Virus record (IMG/VR): IMGVR_UViG_3300042344_000157
Span: 1-35,111 of that record
Strand: one strand, 5' to 3'
Length of the DNA stretch: 35,111 nt
Source: a virus
The position numbers and the translations under genes are program-made. Every line of letters starts with the position of its first letter. The first letter of the stretch is position 1. Below are positions 1-7,246 of this stretch, one piece after another. The notes beneath the pieces are model-generated. The model was not told the origin of the DNA. It saw nothing but the letters and a program-made list of their open reading frames with translations, and ran no database searches.

Positions 1-1255
1 GTCCCAGATATTCGCGGGCCTCATTCTGCGTAAGAATCCCATTCTTGACTCCTGCAACGACATAGTTCATTTGATCCAGCGGAGCGCCCTTCAGGAAGTC
101 TTGTGTCTGAAACTGAACGTGTAAATTCGGATAGCCTTTTAGCAGCGACAATTTTAACCGCTGCTCGACGTTCGTAATAAACGGCATCATCGTCGATTTG
201 TAGAACTCGTCCAGCATTGTCTGGGTGTTGTTGTACTTCGACTCGCCTACTCCGATCATCGCGGGAGGTACACCAAACAATCCGCAGATCCGCGTCATTG
301 TTTGCTTCTTAAGCTCTCTAGCATCCACATCCTGCAGCGTGAGAGGCTTGATCGCTTCGTAGGTCATGCCCTGATCCAACAACATAGACTGCCCCGGCTT
401 GCTCTGATCCGAGGGCTGGCTGTTAAGCATGTTGGTCCACGCTTCTTTTAACCTGCTGGCAATCTCTTTGAACTTTGAATCGGGAATGACTTGCTCGGTG
501 CGGAACAAACCGGAGGGTTTAGCACCGTTCAACATAATGAAGTTGGAGTAAAGGTCGATGTCCTGATCTAAGGAAACCAACTCGACAGCTTGCAAGCGGT
601 TAAACGAACTGGAGCCTTGCCACGGCTCAGACTTCGTGTGCATCACCTGAAAATACTTGAGCGGCTCATCTTTATTGAAGCCGTAACTTGAACTTGTAAG
701 CGTGTAGAAGGGATAACGCGTCTCTGAGATCCTCGGCACGATTAGCGTCGAGTCTAAGACGTACATCTCAAGCGGAATCTGCGTCGGTTCCTGTGCGTCT
801 TTCCTCCAGAGTAATACGAAAGTCTCACCGGCCAGCTCATGCCACATCGTGAACTGATACCAAAACTCGTATTGACTCTGGAAGTTATTAGGATTCGCAA
901 GAAGGTTAAGAACGCTTGCAGCTCGGCTCTTTTCGCGCTCAGGAACGCTAGGGTCTGTCTGTGTGTCTACAAACGTGCCGTCAGCCTGCTTAGACATGAT
1001 TTTGACGGGCAGTTGAGCAAGAGAACGTGCTTTTGCCCCTACGCAAGCCATCACAGTCGAATTTCTAGCAAGCGTCGTTATATCGACAGTTCGCCCTGCT
1101 TCGTTAACCGCAGAGGTCGTAACGTAGAGTAATTGGTTAGAACCGTAGCCCTGCCCCTTGCCACGGAGCATGACGTTGTTTCCGAGGACAGTATTTCCAA
1201 ATAAGGAGTTACTTTCGGCCTTTGTTTTACGCTTGAATACGTCGAATAAGCCCAT
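1..1255 (-). CDS. HK97-type portal protein (C-terminus beyond left edge)
   Basis: Portal protein, the dodecameric ring at the capsid vertex through which DNA enters and to which the terminase docks. The frame opens at ATG 1255 (MGLFDVFKRKTKAES) and stays open for 418 codons to the window edge without a stop. The visible protein has the order expected of HK97-family portals: a short basic N-terminus, an STVMACV segment near residue 70, a GVPPAMIGV motif about three quarters in, and a final GILTQNEAREYLG segment typical of the region before the variable C-terminal tail. Only the tail should be missing. It starts 8 bases after the large terminase stop, with a GAGGA-like ribosome site inside the end of that gene. 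Function is from family knowledge; the motifs are seen directly. Confidence 0.95.
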   Translation of the reverse strand, partial: MGLFDVFKRKTKAESNSLFGNTVLGNNVMLRGKGQGYGSNQLLYVTTSAVNEAGRTVDITTLARNSTVMACVGAKARSLAQLPVKIMSKQADGTFVDTQTDPSVPEREKSRAASVLNLLANPNNFQSQYEFWYQFTMWHELAGETFVLLWRKDAQEPTQIPLEMYVLDSTLIVPRISETRYPFYTLTSSSYGFNKDEPLKYFQVMHTKSEPWQGSSSFNRLQAVELVSLDQDIDLYSNFIMLNGAKPSGLFRTEQVIPDSKFKEIASRLKEAWTNMLNSQPSDQSKPGQSMLLDQGMTYEAIKPLTLQDVDARELKKQTMTRICGLFGVPPAMIGVGESKYNNTQTMLDEFYKSTMMPFITNVEQRLKLSLLKGYPNLHVQFQTQDFLKGAPLDQMNYVVAGVKNGILTQNEAREYLG

Positions 1256-1263
1256 TTTTATCC

Positions 1264-2922
1264 TCAAAAGACTCTGAATCCGTACGATTCAGACGGCATC
1301 GGATTGTCTAGACTACAGTGCATCGCAATGATTAAGGCAATAATCCCGTCAACCTTAGCGTGACGATCCACACCGGCTTTCTTGACTTTGATATTGCCTT
1401 GAACGTCTGTAAACACTTCGCAATTGCCCAGTTGATGTCCTAAGAATGGGTTTCCGTCGTGTCTGATCTTGTGGCCTAAGATAAGTCGCTCGACATGCTT
1501 AGACGGGTTAGAAAGCACCGCCATTCCTTGACCGACTTTCTTTACCGGCATTCCGACTTCGTACAGCCTTGCTACCAAAGCCGCAGCATTATATGCGTCG
1601 TAGCCTACTTCTTTTATGTCGTATTTCTGGCTTTGCGCGATAATATACGCCGAAATCTCTCTATCGTCCATCACGTTACCTTCGGTGATGTGCAAGATCC
1701 CCGAATTGATCGCCTGCCTGAAGATGTCTTGATAATGAGTGGGTAGTAATTCAAAGCCATCTTCGGGAAGAAAAAACTTCCACTCGGCTTCGTAATCGTC
1801 CTCGGCAAATCGTTTTAATGTGCAGACAGCGTTTAGATCTCGTGTCGCTGCTAGATCAAAACCGATAAATACTGCTTCGGGTTCTCTCTCTGTCAGCCCT
1901 ACGGATTCATCCCAATGTGTGCGGTCAACCCACGCGGTTTCGGCTGACACATAAACATTAAGTGTCTTACAGAGAAACTCGTTGAGCGCAGCGGGCTTAA
2001 TCTTTGCCTCTTCGCACCTCGCAACAATCGCATCGTGTGATACCGAGATATTGTGCATCGGGTTAGCTTTAGCCCATACCTTTTCGTCTCTCCAGTCATC
2101 ACCTGCATCCAGAGAGTAAAGAAGGCCAAACCACCGTGGGTTATCTGGAACGTCCTGATGGAGGATGTGCTCCATCACCTGAAAGTCCTCAAAGAACTTT
2201 GTGTCTCTTGTGAAGCTCGCAGTGGTTATGTAAAGACGGAGAGGATTAAGCCGAGATACCATCCCCGAATGCAAGACCTCAATCGCATTCCTGTCGACAA
2301 TTTGGCTCGCCTCGTCAATGATCGCGCAAGAAGGGTTGAGCCCGTCTCCAGTCTTTTTAGTGTCTCTGGAGAGAGCTTTCATCATGCTCTGGCTGTCGCC
2401 GTTCTTCACAATCGTGAACTTGCCGGGAATAAAGAGCCTCGAGATCTCCTGCGGCAACGTTTCGACGAAGCCCTTAGCCGTAGTAAACACGATTGAGGCT
2501 TGATCGCGGTTCGTAGCGAGCGTGTAGACCTCTGCGCCAGCTTCCCCGAAGGCTAGCTCGTAAAGGGCGATAAGAGCCGTCAGCGTCGATTTACCAGCCT
2601 TTCTGGGGATGTAGACAATGACATCCTGCACCATCCGTTTACGGCGGTCTTTCTTGTGTCTAAAGCCGTAGATCGCGCAGGCAATAAGGATCTGGAAAGG
2701 CTCAAGGCTTACAGGATAGCCAGCCCACTGTCCCTTTACATGCCTACATAGACCCGCAAACTGTAGAAAGTGATTGACAGGACTCGGATCAAAAACCCAT
2801 TCCCACTCTTTGTTTTCTATGTGATTTAAGAACCGCTGGCAGGCTAGGCGAACATTCCTACAAGCGTCGATCTCGCCTTTTACGATGCCGACAGCGTAAG
2901 CAATACCATCTTCTATTCTCAT
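1264..2922 (-). CDS. terL: Terminase large subunit (ATPase and nuclease)
   Basis: Packaging motor and headful/cos nuclease of the HK97-like Terminase_1 type, 552 residues, a normal length. The N-terminal ATPase shows a Walker A variant IPRKAGKS at about residues 105-112, a Walker B CAIIDE at about 199-204 and a coupling motif YITTAS at about 231-236. The C-terminal RNase H-like nuclease begins with FIGFDLAATRDL near residue 352, whose Asp is the first metal ligand, and a late acidic residue lies in the RHAKVDG segment near residue 529. The start codon overlaps the small-terminase stop as ATGA (2919-2922), so the two subunits are translationally coupled. Portal follows immediately, the standard TerS-TerL-portal order. 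Confidence 0.97.
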   Translation of the reverse strand: MRIEDGIAYAVGIVKGEIDACRNVRLACQRFLNHIENKEWEWVFDPSPVNHFLQFAGLCRHVKGQWAGYPVSLEPFQILIACAIYGFRHKKDRRKRMVQDVIVYIPRKAGKSTLTALIALYELAFGEAGAEVYTLATNRDQASIVFTTAKGFVETLPQEISRLFIPGKFTIVKNGDSQSMMKALSRDTKKTGDGLNPSCAIIDEASQIVDRNAIEVLHSGMVSRLNPLRLYITTASFTRDTKFFEDFQVMEHILHQDVPDNPRWFGLLYSLDAGDDWRDEKVWAKANPMHNISVSHDAIVARCEEAKIKPAALNEFLCKTLNVYVSAETAWVDRTHWDESVGLTEREPEAVFIGFDLAATRDLNAVCTLKRFAEDDYEAEWKFFLPEDGFELLPTHYQDIFRQAINSGILHITEGNVMDDREISAYIIAQSQKYDIKEVGYDAYNAAALVARLYEVGMPVKKVGQGMAVLSNPSKHVERLILGHKIRHDGNPFLGHQLGNCEVFTDVQGNIKVKKAGVDRHAKVDGIIALIIAMHCSLDNPMPSESYGFRVF

Positions 2923-3392
2923 GTGCCGAACTTAGGCCCTGCTAGGAATTCGCCCATCTTAGAGCCATCCTCAAGTTTGTTTGCCGCCAATCGAGACCGC
3001 GGAGTCAGTCCCATTTCGTTCATTAGCTTGATGGAGTTCTCCATCGCCTTGTTTGCAAGGCTGATGTAAGGATTCGGAGCGTGAGTTTTTCCACCGTTAG
3101 TCTTAACCACTAAAGGATGCTTTGCCTGCTCTTTCCTTGCGTCAATGTAGAGCTGGAGCTGGTCGGCAAGCATCATCAGCGTGTGCCTGTCCTGATCCGA
3201 GCCAATGCCGTAGACATCGAACAGATAGTCGGCGGTCTCTTTTACAAATCTCTCGCGGTTAAATAAAGACGGGTTGTCTGCCCACTCGGCAAACGGAACT
3301 CTGATCTTTACCTTCTCCGGCAGTGGGATGCCCGTGTTTTCTCCCTTTGTGCCGTGTACTAAGTGAACTTCAGGTGGATACTTTCTTTGCAT
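2919..3392 (-). CDS. terS: Terminase small subunit, P27-like
   Basis: Likely small terminase, which recognises phage DNA and loads the large subunit. The call rests on position (directly before TerL with an ATGA overlap), length (157 residues) and a P27-family-like C-terminal half: a helical ADYLFDVYGIG region, a long helix ending DARKEQ, then ANKAMENSIKLMNEMGLTPRSR, where P27 proteins usually carry a GLTPSSR-like motif. The N-terminal 40 residues (EKVKIRVPFAEW) are not diagnostic. The ATG at 3392 has an AGGAAG ribosome site inside the end of the upstream ABC-GNAT gene, and the two reading frames overlap by 23 bases. Confidence 0.85.
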   Translation of the reverse strand: MQRKYPPEVHLVHGTKGENTGIPLPEKVKIRVPFAEWADNPSLFNRERFVKETADYLFDVYGIGSDQDRHTLMMLADQLQLYIDARKEQAKHPLVVKTNGGKTHAPNPYISLANKAMENSIKLMNEMGLTPRSRLAANKLEDGSKMGEFLAGPKFGT

Positions 3393-4473
3393 TTTGACTT
3401 CCTATGTATTCAAAAGATGCGGTAAGTCTAGACGCGCTAACATTTGATGAAGAATGAACTTTCGCATTTGCGCCCGGAGCCGGAGCTCTGGAAGGCTGCC
3501 GAGTCATTCTCCATTTTGCGGACTTTGCTCGATAATGCACCATTGATGGGTGACTTGTCACGCTAGTAAAACGCTTTCCTTGCGACAATAAGAAATCACC
3601 TACAAGTTCACTTATTCTATTGCCTAGGCCTATCCCTTGAAAATCAGGCAATACAACGGTTCTGTGCTCCTTCCATATATTTTTAACTTTTGGATGCGGG
3701 AAAGGCAAGATTGAACACATGCCTGCGGGTTCGCCATCTATTGTGGCGACATAAACTTTTGCCGCTTTGTTTAGTTCAGCACTTAAATAGTGATGACCCT
3801 TAAATATTCTCCATACGGAATGATGGACTTGTTGTATCTTGATTTCAATGGAGGGTCGCCGAAGTAACCTCCGGTCAAAACACATTGTCGATACATCGTA
3901 AACCCAATCCGGCTCTAACCATTCCGCAACATCATAATGGCAAGTCACCGCGACAAATTGTCTTTTTTGCTTGCGGATAAACTTTTGAACTGCATAACTG
4001 CCAATCTTTGCGACAGTTCTATCTACCAAAGAAGTAAATTCATCAAACACTAAAATATTTTTAGTTTCCAATACTGCCCTTGCAAGATCGGCTCTAAATT
4101 TCTGACCATTGCTTAAACAGTGATATGGCAAAAGCCAGCTAGGTGGGCTTGCAAACCCAACATGAGACAAAGCATCAGTGATTGTTTTTATGTCTAATGA
4201 TTGATCAAAATCATCAAGCAAACTATTTTCTTTCCACTCATTATTGACAAAGTACGTTGCATCCTTAAATACTTGCTTTGCAATAGTGGTTTTGCCGGAG
4301 CCGGACGCTCCAACGATAAGACCAACTGACCAATTGAGATCTTCAATCGGCAAATCAATATGCCATTGCTTGCTAATATTTTCTTCTATAGGAACATCAA
4401 ACATTCCAACAACTTTGGCGGTCCGAAATGTTTGCTTATATTTTGTTGATACTACATAGTCAAAACTCGGCAT
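3370..4473 (-). CDS. ABC-type ATPase fused to Mom-like GNAT acyltransferase domain
   Basis: A soluble 367-residue fusion matching the domain description of COG2401 (ABC ATPase fused to a predicted acetyltransferase). The ATPase half has Walker A GASGSGKT at residues 55-62, an ABC signature variant LSNGQ at 120-124, Walker B ILVFDEF at 140-146 and a switch His in TCHYD at 177-181. No membrane segments are visible, so it is not a transporter. The GNAT half begins near residue 215, has an HHYLS motif at 227-231 and an acyl-CoA loop in LPDFQGIGLGN at 275-285, and ends in SFEYIG near 353-358, so it looks complete. As I recall, phage Mu Mom, a GNAT-fold DNA adenine modifier, also has a key His-Tyr pair at its N-terminus; equivalence here is inference. 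The gene is visibly richer in A+T than the terminase genes and overlaps both neighbours by about 22 bases. Alternatives: an RNA or protein acyltransferase, or a genome-maintenance ATPase. Confidence 0.85.
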   Translation of the reverse strand: MPSFDYVVSTKYKQTFRTAKVVGMFDVPIEENISKQWHIDLPIEDLNWSVGLIVGASGSGKTTIAKQVFKDATYFVNNEWKENSLLDDFDQSLDIKTITDALSHVGFASPPSWLLPYHCLSNGQKFRADLARAVLETKNILVFDEFTSLVDRTVAKIGSYAVQKFIRKQKRQFVAVTCHYDVAEWLEPDWVYDVSTMCFDRRLLRRPSIEIKIQQVHHSVWRIFKGHHYLSAELNKAAKVYVATIDGEPAGMCSILPFPHPKVKNIWKEHRTVVLPDFQGIGLGNRISELVGDFLLSQGKRFTSVTSHPSMVHYRAKSAKWRMTRQPSRAPAPGANAKVHSSSNVSASRLTASFEYIGSQNAKKVST

Positions 4474-4997
4474 TTGTATCCTTTTTCTGTAAGCATATAA
4501 AATAATTCTTCTTGCTGTAATTCGCTTTCACAGCTTACGGCTATTTCGTAAACTGAATCAACTTCTTGACTTGAGGCGTTTTCTTCTTTTGTCTCAGGCT
4601 TTTCGTCTCCAAAGCCAATTAGTTGCAAATCAAATCCCTCAAGCTCCAACTCCTCAAGCTCCAGACTGAGAAGCTCCGTATCCCATCCGGCATTCAAGGC
4701 TAGCTTGTTGTCAGCAATGATGAGAGCCTTCTTCTGAATCTCGGTTAGGTGCGACAGTTCTATGGTTGGCACTTCCTCAAGACCTAACCGCATCGCAGCC
4801 TTCAGCCTGCCGTGGCCAGCAATGATTCCTTTCTCGCCGTCGATCAGGATCGGGTTAGTCCAACCAAACTCTTTTATCGACGCAGCGATCTGCGCAACTT
4901 GCTCGTCTGAGTGCGTTCGGGAATTCCTTGCGTAAGGGGTGAGATCCCCTACGCGAGTCATGACGATGCGGAAAAGGTCCGGTTTTAAGCTACCCAT
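4452..4997 (-). CDS. ParB/Srx-fold domain protein with short alpha-beta tail
   Basis: 181 residues. Residues 10-100 form a ParB N-terminal-like domain: PYARNSRTHSDEQVAQIAASI, then ILIDGEKGIIAGHGRLKAA at about 50-68. The GHGR box corresponds to the ParB nucleotide-binding GxxR motif, followed by LIIADNKLA. An acidic Leu/Glu-rich linker follows, then a final segment EIAVSCESELQQEEL...KGYKCRVLTM at 150-181. In many phages such a domain is joined to, or precedes, a DNA methyltransferase. Here there is no methyltransferase, and the next gene, overlapping by 22 bases, is the ABC-GNAT fusion. The tight overlap suggests the two work together, perhaps with the ParB domain giving DNA contact. That role is inference; the domain call is firm. 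Confidence 0.87.
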   Translation of the reverse strand: MGSLKPDLFRIVMTRVGDLTPYARNSRTHSDEQVAQIAASIKEFGWTNPILIDGEKGIIAGHGRLKAAMRLGLEEVPTIELSHLTEIQKKALIIADNKLALNAGWDTELLSLELEELELEGFDLQLIGFGDEKPETKEENASSQEVDSVYEIAVSCESELQQEELFYMLTEKGYKCRVLTM

Positions 4998-5030
4998 CTT
5001 GTTTAATCCCTTTGCAGAAAGTTGGGGCCG

Positions 5031-5059
5031 CGCTTGCTGAGGAGCAGTGCGACTTTTTT
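5031..5059 (+). terminator. Terminator-like hairpin with T-run on the plus strand
   Basis: The plus strand has an imperfect stem CGCTTGCT / AGCAGTGCG around a GAGG loop (5031-5051, one bulged T), then AC and seven T. This is the form of an intrinsic terminator reading rightward, yet there is no plus-strand gene upstream. It lies in the 66-base gap upstream of the ParB-domain gene. It may stop antisense transcription into that gene's leader, or be chance. Confidence 0.3.
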
Positions 5060-5063
5060 TAAG

Positions 5064-5471
5064 TTATTCCTCAATCAAAATCTCCGCAACCTTGCCCGTC
5101 GTGAAATCATAAGCCATACCGCGCTTTTCGAGACCTGTTTTGATAGAGTGACATGGCCGACATAGGCTTTGGAAGCGGTTGCCCATCCATTTATCAATGT
5201 TCATCTTATGCGGGATGATGTGATCTACATCGCTGGCCGGGGTTATTTTCCCCAATGATTGGCATCTAGCGCACAGCGGATATTTCGACAGGTGTATCTG
5301 TCTAAATTGTTTCCATTGCTTGCTTCCGTATTTAGCGGCTAATGCCTTGCGTTTTTCACCAAGTTGAATTGCTCTTGCTCCGCCGTGATTCACGCAGAAG
5401 TAAGAGTGGTTTACTTTTGCATTGTCGCAGCCTAACTCTCGGCAGGTTGTCTGCTTGGGCGTTCGAGGCAT
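5064..5471 (-). CDS. HNH endonuclease
   Basis: 135-residue HNH nuclease. The zinc and catalytic framework is clear: CARC near residues 72-75, DVDHIIPH near 87-94 carrying the DHI/H of the fold, then NRFQSLCRPCHSIKT, giving the second CxxC, the Asn and the final His. An N-terminal cysteine cluster (CRELGCDN...YFCVNHGG) may bind a second zinc. In HK97-like phages a stand-alone HNH protein encoded near the terminase often helps the terminase cut DNA; this gene lies two genes upstream of TerS in the same operon, so that role is plausible. The ribosome site is weak and the start overlaps the upstream 78-residue ORF by 40 bases, suggesting coupled translation. Confidence 0.9.
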   Translation of the reverse strand: MPRTPKQTTCRELGCDNAKVNHSYFCVNHGGARAIQLGEKRKALAAKYGSKQWKQFRQIHLSKYPLCARCQSLGKITPASDVDHIIPHKMNIDKWMGNRFQSLCRPCHSIKTGLEKRGMAYDFTTGKVAEILIEE

Positions 5472-5668
5472 GAGTATGTGGCTAGGTCTAAGAATAGGTC
5501 CGACTCTTTGCGAGTCATCTGCCTTGTGATTGACTCCAGTTCTTCACGCTCCATGAGTGCGTTGAATAAACAATAGAGCGAGTAGGGCAGATCATCTTGG
5601 TTGAACACAGCCTGGAAGATGAAGTCCTTTTCGTTTACTAGATGTTCTAAAGCCTTTTCAATTCTCAT
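5432..5668 (-). CDS. Hypothetical small protein
   Basis: 78 residues, not recognised. It is mostly helical by composition, with an acidic middle (NALMEREELESITRQM) and no signal peptide or membrane segment. The start overlaps the previous stop as ATGA (5665-5668), the usual junction in this operon, which supports a real gene. The end overlaps the HNH gene by 40 bases. Confidence 0.68.
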   Translation of the reverse strand: MRIEKALEHLVNEKDFIFQAVFNQDDLPYSLYCLFNALMEREELESITRQMTRKESDLFLDLATYSCLERPSRQPAES

Positions 5669-6054
5669 TTCAGGAATGTAAGTTTGTATAGTGTTGACTG
5701 CATTAACGCTTCAATCTCGTCGATGCTGTTTTGTATGGCTGAGTCTGAACCCATAACTGCCCGATAGTCCTTGACGTAGCCAAGCATGTATTCCAGCTCT
5801 GCTTTAGGTGTTTGTTGTGGTGGCCTGTACTCGACGGGATAACTAATCAGCTTCCCGTTTAGCCCTTGCCATTGCTCAACCACGGTATCCACCAAGTCGC
5901 CAAGATCCTCATAGAAACTGCCGAGGGCTTTGTGCTGAGCGTAGCTTTGGCTTTGCAAATGGAGGATGTGCGCGTTGGTGACTCCATGCAGCAGGCACAT
6001 GATGAAAGCGCCAGTGGTTACCGGCTCTTCTTTGAATTTAAGCCTTATGGACAT
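5665..6054 (-). CDS. DUF5856-like helical-bundle protein (ferritin/Dps-like fold)
   Basis: 129 residues resembling, from memory, the phage DUF5856 family, which is predicted to have a Dps- or ferritin-like four-helix fold. The recognisable core is HLQSQSYAQHKALGSFYEDLGDLVDTVVEQWQG in helices one and two (residues about 32-64), followed by a conserved-looking PVEYRPPQ turn and two further helices. The His/Asp/Glu pattern on helix one could bind metal, but I cannot confirm a ferroxidase site. Start ATG 6054 has GGAGC five bases upstream, placed directly after the T-run of the terminator at 6064-6087. Its role in infection is unknown; DNA protection or metal handling are possibilities. Confidence 0.78.
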   Translation of the reverse strand: MSIRLKFKEEPVTTGAFIMCLLHGVTNAHILHLQSQSYAQHKALGSFYEDLGDLVDTVVEQWQGLNGKLISYPVEYRPPQQTPKAELEYMLGYVKDYRAVMGSDSAIQNSIDEIEALMQSTLYKLTFLK

Positions 6055-6063
6055 AAGCGCTCC

Positions 6064-6087
6064 AAAAAAAGCCCTCGCGGAGAGGGC
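6064..6087 (-). terminator. Intrinsic terminator between two operon genes
   Basis: Read on the minus strand, a six-base GC-rich stem GCCCTC / GAGGGC around a five-base loop is followed at once by seven T. It lies 16 bases beyond the stop of the gene at 6103-6294. The ribosome site of the next gene (GGAG) begins right after the T-run. With no obvious promoter in between, leftward transcription into the HNH, ParB, terminase and portal genes probably needs read-through or antitermination. Confidence 0.78.
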
Positions 6088-6102
6088 AACCAGGGGAAGG
6101 AG

Positions 6103-6294
6103 TCACTTTTTGAGTTTACTCCCACTTCTTGACGAATTCAATGCCATGATGTACGCCTCGATTCGAGTCGCGTAGATCAGCATCTCAGCCTCGTTTTGCT
6201 TGGTAAGTAGATTTCTACCGACAGCCTTCATTTCTTCGACTGTAAGCCTTCTCCAGGGCTCCACGATGCCTTTCACAGAGTCCCACTCACTCAC
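6103..6294 (-). CDS. Hypothetical small protein, GTG start
   Basis: 63 residues, not recognised. It starts at GTG 6294, supported by a consensus AGGAGG at 6303-6308 with an eight-base spacer, one of the best ribosome sites in the window. The N-terminus (SEWDSVKGIVEPWRRLTVEEMKAVG) is amphipathic and the C-terminus is basic (SRSGSKLKK). It overlaps the upstream 58-residue gene by 8 bases and is followed by the terminator at 6064-6087. Confidence 0.68.
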   Translation of the reverse strand: MSEWDSVKGIVEPWRRLTVEEMKAVGRNLLTKQNEAEMLIYATRIEAYIMALNSSRSGSKLKK

Positions 6295-6463
6295 CTTTCA
6301 ACCTCCTAAGATGTTCTTCTGCTTCGTCGGCTAGTTGCCTAGCTCTCAGGGACAGATCCTCAGCCATCTCACAGATCTCGTCGATTTGGAGCATGAGTTT
6401 GTCGAAGTCGCTGAGATCTTCCGTCAGTGAATTTAGAAATGCTTGCCTTGCTTGCTCTTTCAT
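6287..6463 (-). CDS. Hypothetical 58-residue coiled-coil protein
   Basis: A short ORF filling the gap between two accepted genes: MKEQARQAFLNSLTEDLSDF at the start, HLRRLKGE at the end. It is strongly charged with regular Leu/Met/Ile spacing, consistent with one long helix or coiled coil. The start overlaps the wHTH gene stop as ATGA (6460-6463), and the end overlaps the next GTG start and contains its AGGAGG ribosome site. Junction structure makes this a confident gene of unknown function. Confidence 0.72.
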   Translation of the reverse strand: MKEQARQAFLNSLTEDLSDFDKLMLQIDEICEMAEDLSLRARQLADEAEEHLRRLKGE

Positions 6464-6807
6464 AGTTCCCTCTTGATTTGATTAGCCAGTTCTTCGCCGC
6501 GATCAGTAAGCATCCACACATAAGCCTTGCTTCCAGATGGAGCGGGTCGCTTTACCTTGTTTCCGTCGTCGTCTCGGTAATGTGTTACTAATCCCGCATC
6601 CTGGCAGTCTTTCCTGCGTTTACCGATACTGTTTTGTTGTAGGCCAGTCTTGTCTGCCAGTTCGTAGTCGGTTAGGTTGCCGTGTTCAAGTAGGGCAAGC
6701 AAGGCAGTGCGCCTGTGGTTGCTAGCCTTAAACCTTGCGTCGATTGCCGCCATGTGTGAGGTCAGCGGGTCTGTGCGTCTTGCCGTTGGAAAAGTAAATG
6801 GAATCAT
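6460..6807 (-). CDS. Winged helix-turn-helix protein
   Basis: 115 residues. After FPTARRTDPLTSHMAA there is a compact winged-helix pattern at about 30-110: ALLALLEHGNLTDYELADKTGLQQNSIGKRRKDCQDAGLV as helices one to three, then a wing VTHYRDDDGNK...AYVWMLTDRGEE. This is the architecture of small phage or MarR-like DNA-binding proteins. Target and role are unknown; it may regulate early or late transcription or act with replication proteins. Start ATG 6807 overlaps the previous stop as ATGA. Confidence 0.77.
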   Translation of the reverse strand: MIPFTFPTARRTDPLTSHMAAIDARFKASNHRRTALLALLEHGNLTDYELADKTGLQQNSIGKRRKDCQDAGLVTHYRDDDGNKVKRPAPSGSKAYVWMLTDRGEELANQIKREL

Positions 6808-7025
6808 CCCTCGCCCCTTAGTAAGTCTGCTGCATCTTTGTGACCACGTTTCTCTAAAAGCTCAATACAGTGATTGAGCCTCGCTTCTCCTACGTTGAAC
6901 CTTACAAGCTCAGCGAAATCCTCCAGCTCTTTTAGATTTACTGGCTCACCTGTCTTGAAATAGGTTGGTAGTTTGGCAATCTTTGCCATCCTAATTATCT
7001 CGTCTCGTTTTATCTCTGAAATCAT
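6804..7025 (-). CDS. Hypothetical small helical protein
   Basis: 73 residues, not assigned to a family. It opens MISEIKRDEIIRMAKIAKLP, a pattern met in many small phage early proteins, followed by an LKELEDFAELVRFNVGEARLNHC helical stretch. No motif indicates an activity. Both ends overlap neighbours by four bases (ATGA), so it belongs to the same coupled operon. Confidence 0.66.
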   Translation of the reverse strand: MISEIKRDEIIRMAKIAKLPTYFKTGEPVNLKELEDFAELVRFNVGEARLNHCIELLEKRGHKDAADLLRGEG

Positions 7026-7246
7026 GGCATTCCTTTCAAATGCTTTGACATAAGAATCGTTTTTATGTGCTCAGGAACTTTGGGCAGCGGAGCCCATGCC
7101 ACAGCCCAGTCAGTCCACGTTCCGATCACGCAAACACCACCAGCGTTAAGCAAAAGCATCTTTACTCCGCGCGGCGGTATTTCATCGTCCGGCGTTCGCC
7201 AATTGGATTCGCCAGCTATGTAAGTTTTCACGCCGGCCTCGGCCAC
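7022..7246 (-). CDS. Hypothetical small protein, DUF551-like pattern
   Basis: 74 residues from a GTG start at 7246; a second GTG five codons in (before KTYIAGES) is an alternative start. The pattern W-x-x-P...PPRGVKMLLLNAGGVCVIGTWTDW...WAPLPKVPE resembles the short Trp/Pro-rich DUF551-type phage proteins that end in W-x-PLP. No catalytic residues are apparent. The first start overlaps the upstream gene by 19 bases; the stop overlaps the next start as ATGA. Confidence 0.6.
   Translation of the reverse strand: MAEAGVKTYIAGESNWRTPDDEIPPRGVKMLLLNAGGVCVIGTWTDWAVAWAPLPKVPEHIKTILMSKHLKGMP

Noticed and set aside
839-2503. Plus-strand ORFs opposite portal and large terminase (for example 839-1132, 1495-1746, 2053-2496)
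   Set aside because: They lie wholly inside genes with strong family motifs on the other strand and have no recognisable protein features.
3370-4473. ABC ATPase read as a transporter component
   Set aside because: No membrane partner or transmembrane segment is present, and the ATPase is fused to an acyltransferase domain inside a packaging operon.
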